Assembly: GCA_016930735.1 (NCBI GenBank) | Contig: JAFGGF010000078.1 | Location: 1-20,665, forward strand | Reading direction: 5' to 3' | DNA: 20,665 nucleotides | Origin: Prolixibacteraceae bacterium | GTDB lineage: Bacteria > Bacteroidota > Bacteroidia > Bacteroidales > Prolixibacteraceae | In this document: piece after piece, positions 16,685 to 20,665 of the stretch | How positions within the stretch are numbered: position 1 is the stretch's first letter | How the letters are laid out: every line of letters begins with the position of its first letter | Notes under the pieces: model-generated | What the model saw: only the letters and a program-made list of their open reading frames with translations | Told to the model about the DNA's origin: nothing | The model's database searches: none | Program-made: the position numbers and the translations under genes

Positions 16685-16743
16685 TACTGCTAATAATAAA
16701 AATGAGTTTTATGAATTACCTGAATAAATTAATACAAAATCAG

Positions 16744-18516
16744 ATGAAAAATAAATTTAAATATATATTGGCAATACTAATTTTCTTCGCCGGATTTTCA
16801 TGCAGCGACGATCTTTTAGATAAACAGCCATTGGATAAATTCTCGGAAGCTGCTGTCTGGGAAGATCTTAATCTTGTTGAAACATACGTTAATAATCAAT
16901 ACAAGGTATTGCCCAAACTGGGTTGGTATGAATGGATCAGAGCCTATCAGTTAAGTGTATTTACTGATGAAGCCACTCATAAATACGGATACCATGGCAT
17001 TTACGACTACTGGAGCGGAGTAATGTCTCCTTCCATAACTACCGGTATTGATGTCTGGAGATACCACTATGAATTTATTAAAGGCTGTAATGTCTTTTTA
17101 GCAAATATCGATGACGTTCCAATCAGTACAGATGAAGAGCAGGAAAAAAAGGACCGGTTAAAAGCTGAAATTTTAACCTTACGGGCCTGGAGTTATATGG
17201 ATCTGGCAGTACGTTATGGAGGAGTTGTCCTTGTTACTGAACCATTTAGCCTCGATGACGATTTTACCCGTACGAGAAATTCGTTTGATGAGACAGTTGC
17301 ACAGGTAGTCTCTGATATAGACGTAGCTGCAAATATGCTTCCATTAAACTATTCCGAAGATAAAAACTGGGGACGGATGACAAAAGGCGCAGCCCTGGCT
17401 ATAAAATCACGGATGCTGTTATATGCTGCATCACCTTTATTCAATACATCTGGAGATAAAACAAAATGGCAGGCAGCAGCGACAGCAGCAAAAGCTGTAA
17501 TCGATCTTAATAATTATGAGTTGGAACCTGATTTTAAACAGATATTTCTTACCAATAAAAACAACGAAATTATTATTTCAAGAGGTAACGATGCTGTTAA
17601 TATGGATGGATATTTTGAGTACTTTCAAATTGTTGAAGGCCTTGGTGGCGGAATTGATGGCAACGGCTATGCAGGTGGCTGGTCAACAACCATGATTAAT
17701 CAGGATTTGGTTGATGCATTTGAATGGAGTGACGGGACATCATTTGACTGGGATAATCCGGTTGATGCTGCCGACCCATACGGAATCGGGGCAAACGGGC
17801 AGGTCGATGGTTCAGGAAATCCGCTGAAAACCCGTGACCCTCGTTTTTATGCAAGCGTAACTTTCGATGGCTCTCACTGGATTAACAATGCCGAGGTAGA
17901 ATTCTGGGTTGCAGAAGAAAATAACAATTATACTTTATCGCCATCCGATCCGGGTTTTAGAATTGATAATTCAGTATATGGAAACAGCAGTTTAGGAAAT
18001 CCAACCAGAAAACATGATTGCCCCGACATGAGCTATATTTATAGAAAATCAATGGATCCCTTATACAATATTGAGGAAGAACAATATCCCAGAAGTACAT
18101 CCTGGATTATTTTAAGGTATGCAGAAATCCTGCTGAATTATGCTGAAGCCTCGTTTGAAGCCGGTGATGAAGCAACAGCACGCACTTACCTGAATATGGT
18201 ACGAGAACGTATATCAATGCCTCCGGTAACCGCTTCAGGCAATGAATTGAGAGATAAGATTCGCCATGAACGCCGAATAGAGTTATGTTTTGAGACAAAT
18301 CGGTTTTATGATGCCCGCCGTTGGAAAATTGCATATGCTGAATTTAATAAGCCAATCAAGGGTATTCGTATTGTAAAGGATAAAAATAGCGATACTAAAG
18401 TTTATAATGTTATTGAATACGAACAACGTTTATGGCCGGAACAGTATTATCTGCAACCTATTCCTCAATATGAACTGGATAAAGCAGACTTAGCACAGAA
18501 TCCTGGCTATAATTAA
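16744..18516 (+). CDS. SusD/RagB-type surface glycan-binding lipoprotein
   Basis: The product is 590 residues from ATG 16744. I prefer this start because MKNKFKYILAILIFFAGFSC is a compact lipoprotein signal peptide with the lipobox cysteine at residue 20. In-frame ATGs at 16702 and 16711 would put an unusual hydrophilic extension in front of it. The residues after Cys (SDDLLDK) are acidic, like the surface-export signal of Bacteroidota lipoproteins. The body has SusD features: TPR-like helices (EILTLRAWSYMDLAVRYGGV), LAIKSRMLLYAASPLFN, and the C-terminal YAEILLNYAEASFEAGD and RHERRIELCFETNRFYDARRW. It caps the SusC barrel and binds the glycan ligand. It is in the same operon as susC, and a hairpin follows before the enzyme genes. 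Confidence 0.95.
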   Translation: MKNKFKYILAILIFFAGFSCSDDLLDKQPLDKFSEAAVWEDLNLVETYVNNQYKVLPKLGWYEWIRAYQLSVFTDEATHKYGYHGIYDYWSGVMSPSITTGIDVWRYHYEFIKGCNVFLANIDDVPISTDEEQEKKDRLKAEILTLRAWSYMDLAVRYGGVVLVTEPFSLDDDFTRTRNSFDETVAQVVSDIDVAANMLPLNYSEDKNWGRMTKGAALAIKSRMLLYAASPLFNTSGDKTKWQAAATAAKAVIDLNNYELEPDFKQIFLTNKNNEIIISRGNDAVNMDGYFEYFQIVEGLGGGIDGNGYAGGWSTTMINQDLVDAFEWSDGTSFDWDNPVDAADPYGIGANGQVDGSGNPLKTRDPRFYASVTFDGSHWINNAEVEFWVAEENNNYTLSPSDPGFRIDNSVYGNSSLGNPTRKHDCPDMSYIYRKSMDPLYNIEEEQYPRSTSWIILRYAEILLNYAEASFEAGDEATARTYLNMVRERISMPPVTASGNELRDKIRHERRIELCFETNRFYDARRWKIAYAEFNKPIKGIRIVKDKNSDTKVYNVIEYEQRLWPEQYYLQPIPQYELDKADLAQNPGYN

Positions 18517-18582
18517 TCGATGAATACCTGGTACTAAGAGTTATATTGGGTTATTTTTCATAAATAGTTTTAGTTTAGTCTA

Positions 18583-18623
18583 AACCTTCCCCTCTTTACC
18601 TTTTGAGGATTGAGGGGTTGGTT
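18583..18623 (+). terminator. Hairpin after susD, terminator or attenuator
   Basis: AACC-tt-CCCCTC (18583-18594) pairs with GAGGGG-tt-GGTT (18612-18623), 10 of 12 positions, and TTTT (partly within the stem) then CC follows. It lies 67 nt after the susD stop and 20 nt before the GH27 ATG. It could reduce transcription from susCD into the enzyme genes. The arms resemble the pyrimidine/purine arms at 510-535. Confidence 0.5.
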
Positions 18624-18643
18624 TTCCAAATATTTTTATTGTA

Positions 18644-19822
18644 ATGAAGTCATATATTTTACTCATATTGTTTTCAGTTATTGTATTTAACCTACCAGCT
18701 CAGAAATTTAAAAATCTTGCACAGACTCCACCCATGGGATGGAATAGTTGGAATAAATTCGGTTGCGATGTTAGTGAAGAATTAATTATGGGAATTGCAG
18801 ATGCTATGGAAAGCAACGGAATGAAAGATGCCGGCTATGAATATATTGTTATTGACGATTGCTGGCAGGTAGACCGCAATGAAAATGGCGAAGTAATTGT
18901 CGACAAAGAGCGTTTCCCGCATGGAATGAAATTCCTTGCCGATTATATCCATTCAAAAGGATTAAAATTTGGTATTTATTCATGTGCAGGTACAAAAACC
19001 TGTCAGGGGAGGCCAGGCGGACGTGGTTATGAATTTCAGGATGCCAGGACTTATGCAAGTTGGGATGTTGACTATTTAAAATACGACTGGTGCTATTCAA
19101 CTACACAAAATGCAAAAGCATCGTACGAAATTATGCGCGATGCACTTTATAAAGCCGGAAGGCCCATTGTTTTCAGCTTATGCGAATGGGGACAAAACAA
19201 GCCATGGGAATGGGCTGAAGATGTTGGCCATTTGTGGCGTACTACCGGCGATATTGTGGACCGATGGGATGCAATGATGGCAATTTTCGATGCGCAGAAA
19301 GAGCTGGCTAATTATGCCGCGCCAGGACATTGGAACGACCCCGATATGCTGGAAGTCGGTAATGGTGGCATGACTACAGAGGAATACCGGACCCATTTTT
19401 CATTGTGGTGTATGCTGGCATCTCCGTTGATGGCAGGGAACGATCTTCAGAATATGGATAAGGAAACACTGGAAATTTTGACAAATAAGGAAATGATTGC
19501 CATAAACCAGGACACTCTGGGTAAACAGGCATTTTGCCTTCGTGATAATGGCGATTATGAAATCTGGATAAAAAAACTTGCCGGCGATGAAAAGGCTGTT
19601 TGCTTACTTAACCGTAGCGATGAAGAAAAAACTTTTGAAGTCAATTTACCGGTTTTATTAAAGTCAAACGATTACTATTGGGCTACTGATCCATATAAAA
19701 TGAAAGATTATAAAATTCTCGATGTTTGGGAGAAAAATAATGTTAATGGCGATAAGGATCTTATAACAGTGACTCTTCCTTCTCATTCGGTGAAAGTTTT
19801 TAGATTTATAAAAAATAAATGA
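18644..19822 (+). CDS. GH27 alpha-galactosidase, secreted
   Basis: The product is 392 residues. Residues 1-20 form a signal peptide (MKSYILLILFSVIVFNLPAQ), so the enzyme is periplasmic or beyond. The catalytic (beta/alpha)8 barrel has PPMGWNSWNKFGC (29-41), IDDCW (70-74), YLKYDWC with the nucleophile D148, WRTTGDI with the acid/base D203, and WNDPDMLEVG (230-239). These positions align with D170 and D231 of human alpha-galactosidase A. The CEW motif (180-182) keeps the Glu that in human enzymes goes with galactose rather than N-acetylgalactosamine specificity. A small C-terminal beta domain (about 295-392) is present, as in other GH27 members. The enzyme should remove terminal alpha-linked galactose by a retaining mechanism. 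It follows susCD and precedes a GH101-like gene by 33 nt, so the two enzymes are probably co-transcribed. Confidence 0.95.
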   Translation: MKSYILLILFSVIVFNLPAQKFKNLAQTPPMGWNSWNKFGCDVSEELIMGIADAMESNGMKDAGYEYIVIDDCWQVDRNENGEVIVDKERFPHGMKFLADYIHSKGLKFGIYSCAGTKTCQGRPGGRGYEFQDARTYASWDVDYLKYDWCYSTTQNAKASYEIMRDALYKAGRPIVFSLCEWGQNKPWEWAEDVGHLWRTTGDIVDRWDAMMAIFDAQKELANYAAPGHWNDPDMLEVGNGGMTTEEYRTHFSLWCMLASPLMAGNDLQNMDKETLEILTNKEMIAINQDTLGKQAFCLRDNGDYEIWIKKLAGDEKAVCLLNRSDEEKTFEVNLPVLLKSNDYYWATDPYKMKDYKILDVWEKNNVNGDKDLITVTLPSHSVKVFRFIKNK

Positions 19823-19855
19823 TCAAAGTATAATCATTAATAAAATTTTCAATAA

Positions 19856-20665
19856 ATGATATTAAAATACGCTGGTGTATTTCTGATCTTATTTTACTTG
19901 ATTCCCCTAAATCTTATTGCACAATCTGGTTCAGAAGTTGGTGGTTATGGTGAAATGCTTTACCCTTATGAACATGAATACGACCAGACCTTTGTTTATA
20001 AAATAGGAGTTGATTACTGTCCGGTAGAAAACACACCTGAGTTAAATGCAAATCAGGTTTTGGAAATTATCCGAAAGATTGATAACATTTCCAGGGGTAT
20101 GCCCAAAATGGTTTATCTTGTTGGCTGGCAGTACCGGGGGCACGATACCGGTTATCCTTCATTTTCCAAAGTTAATGAAGCTCTAAAAAATCCGGAAGAT
20201 GAATCAGCACTTGAAAGTTTACGCTGGCTGATCCGTGAAGCGCCAAAATACAATACCATTGTTTCATTGCATGTTAATTTCTCCGATATTTACCTCGATG
20301 ATAACCAATTGGGACCTGTTTATAAAGACAGAGATATAATTGTCAGGTGGGGAAACGGCGATTATCACGAAGGTTATATTTGGTGCGACCATATGGCTTA
20401 CAGGGCCAGCAATTATCGTAACTGGAATCAGGGGACATTCAGGGAAGAACAGATAAAACCTTTATTTGAAATGATCCCGGAGCTTTTAACTTCCGGTTCG
20501 CTTCACCCAGATGCATGGTACAATACTTCCAATCCTTTTTATGGGATTTCTGATGAAGAAGATTGTAAAGCCATGCGTGAAATGACAGCCTGGGTGAGGC
20601 AGGAATACGGCATTGACCTTACAACAGAATTTGACAGGCGCCGACCAGAAGGCATCGATTTTGTC
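19856..20665 (+). CDS. GH101-like glycosidase (endo-alpha-N-acetylgalactosaminidase-type fold), 3' end outside window
   Basis: The first 270 codons are open to the right edge. A signal peptide covers residues 1-23 (VFLILFYLIPLNLIAQ). The segment VGWQYRGHDTGYPSFSKVN (89-107) resembles the GYxxxGHDSGHPDYG region of GH101 endo-alpha-N-acetylgalactosaminidases, and YNTIVSLHVNFSDIY (132-146) resembles their GARFGVHVNASEMY strand. LHPDAWYN (216-223) sits where GH101 has the nucleophile strand LDVWGN, making D219 the likely catalytic aspartate. True GH101 enzymes are large multidomain proteins with a beta domain before the barrel, whereas here the barrel begins almost directly after the signal peptide. 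It is therefore a short or divergent relative, and an exo-acting or different alpha-galactosaminidase specificity is possible. The ATG at 19856 is 33 nt after the GH27 stop. Confidence 0.6.
   Translation, partial: MILKYAGVFLILFYLIPLNLIAQSGSEVGGYGEMLYPYEHEYDQTFVYKIGVDYCPVENTPELNANQVLEIIRKIDNISRGMPKMVYLVGWQYRGHDTGYPSFSKVNEALKNPEDESALESLRWLIREAPKYNTIVSLHVNFSDIYLDDNQLGPVYKDRDIIVRWGNGDYHEGYIWCDHMAYRASNYRNWNQGTFREEQIKPLFEMIPELLTSGSLHPDAWYNTSNPFYGISDEEDCKAMREMTAWVRQEYGIDLTTEFDRRRPEGIDFV

Noticed and set aside
16702..16743. Upstream ATG start for SusD (14 extra codons)
   Set aside because: It would add a hydrophilic extension before a complete 20-residue lipoprotein signal peptide starting at 16744. 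It cannot be fully excluded.
1..20665. Search for CRISPR arrays, tRNA or rRNA genes and insertion sequences
   Set aside because: No regularly spaced repeats, cloverleaf-like sequence, rRNA-like segment or transposase frame was noticed by eye.

Overview
The window looks like a chromosomal segment of a Bacteroidota bacterium, probably class Bacteroidia. The grounds are a SusC/SusD pair, a FecR-type anti-sigma factor with a Bacteroides-type ECF sigma factor, few Shine-Dalgarno sequences, several matches to the Bacteroidota -7 element TAnnTTTG, and AT-rich DNA. The species cannot be fixed from the sequence alone. No rRNA, tRNA, CRISPR array, transposase or integrase was seen.

Region 1 (1-11216) is mostly housekeeping and envelope genes. 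It holds the 3' part of a haem-binding CxxCH protein, a Tex-type S1 RNA-binding protein, a small minus-strand pair (an acidic conserved-looking protein and a PspC-domain protein) convergent with tex, an Lgt-like membrane protein with an unusual beta-rich C-terminal extension, an alanine/glycine:cation symporter with an extra loop of about 100 residues, an unrecognised AT-rich probable outer-membrane protein, and MutS2.

Region 2 (11417-20665, running off the right edge) is a polysaccharide-utilisation-type locus. In order it has an ECF sigma factor, a FecR-type anti-sigma factor, a SusC with an N-terminal STN signalling domain, a SusD lipoprotein, a GH27 alpha-galactosidase and the first 270 codons of a GH101-like glycosidase. 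The expected logic is trans-envelope signalling: ligand binding by SusC/SusD is sensed through the STN domain by the anti-sigma factor, which releases the sigma factor to activate susCD and the enzymes. Terminal alpha-galactose removal together with a GH101-like fold suggests an alpha-galactosylated, alpha-GalNAc-linked glycan such as a mucin-type O-glycan. That substrate is an inference.

The most unusual features are the Lgt-like/beta-rich fusion with altered catalytic positions, the loop insertion in the symporter, the non-ATG starts of both regulatory genes of the locus, and strong intercistronic hairpins at 13209-13239 and 18583-18623. All coding regions between the window edges are intact; I saw no frameshift.
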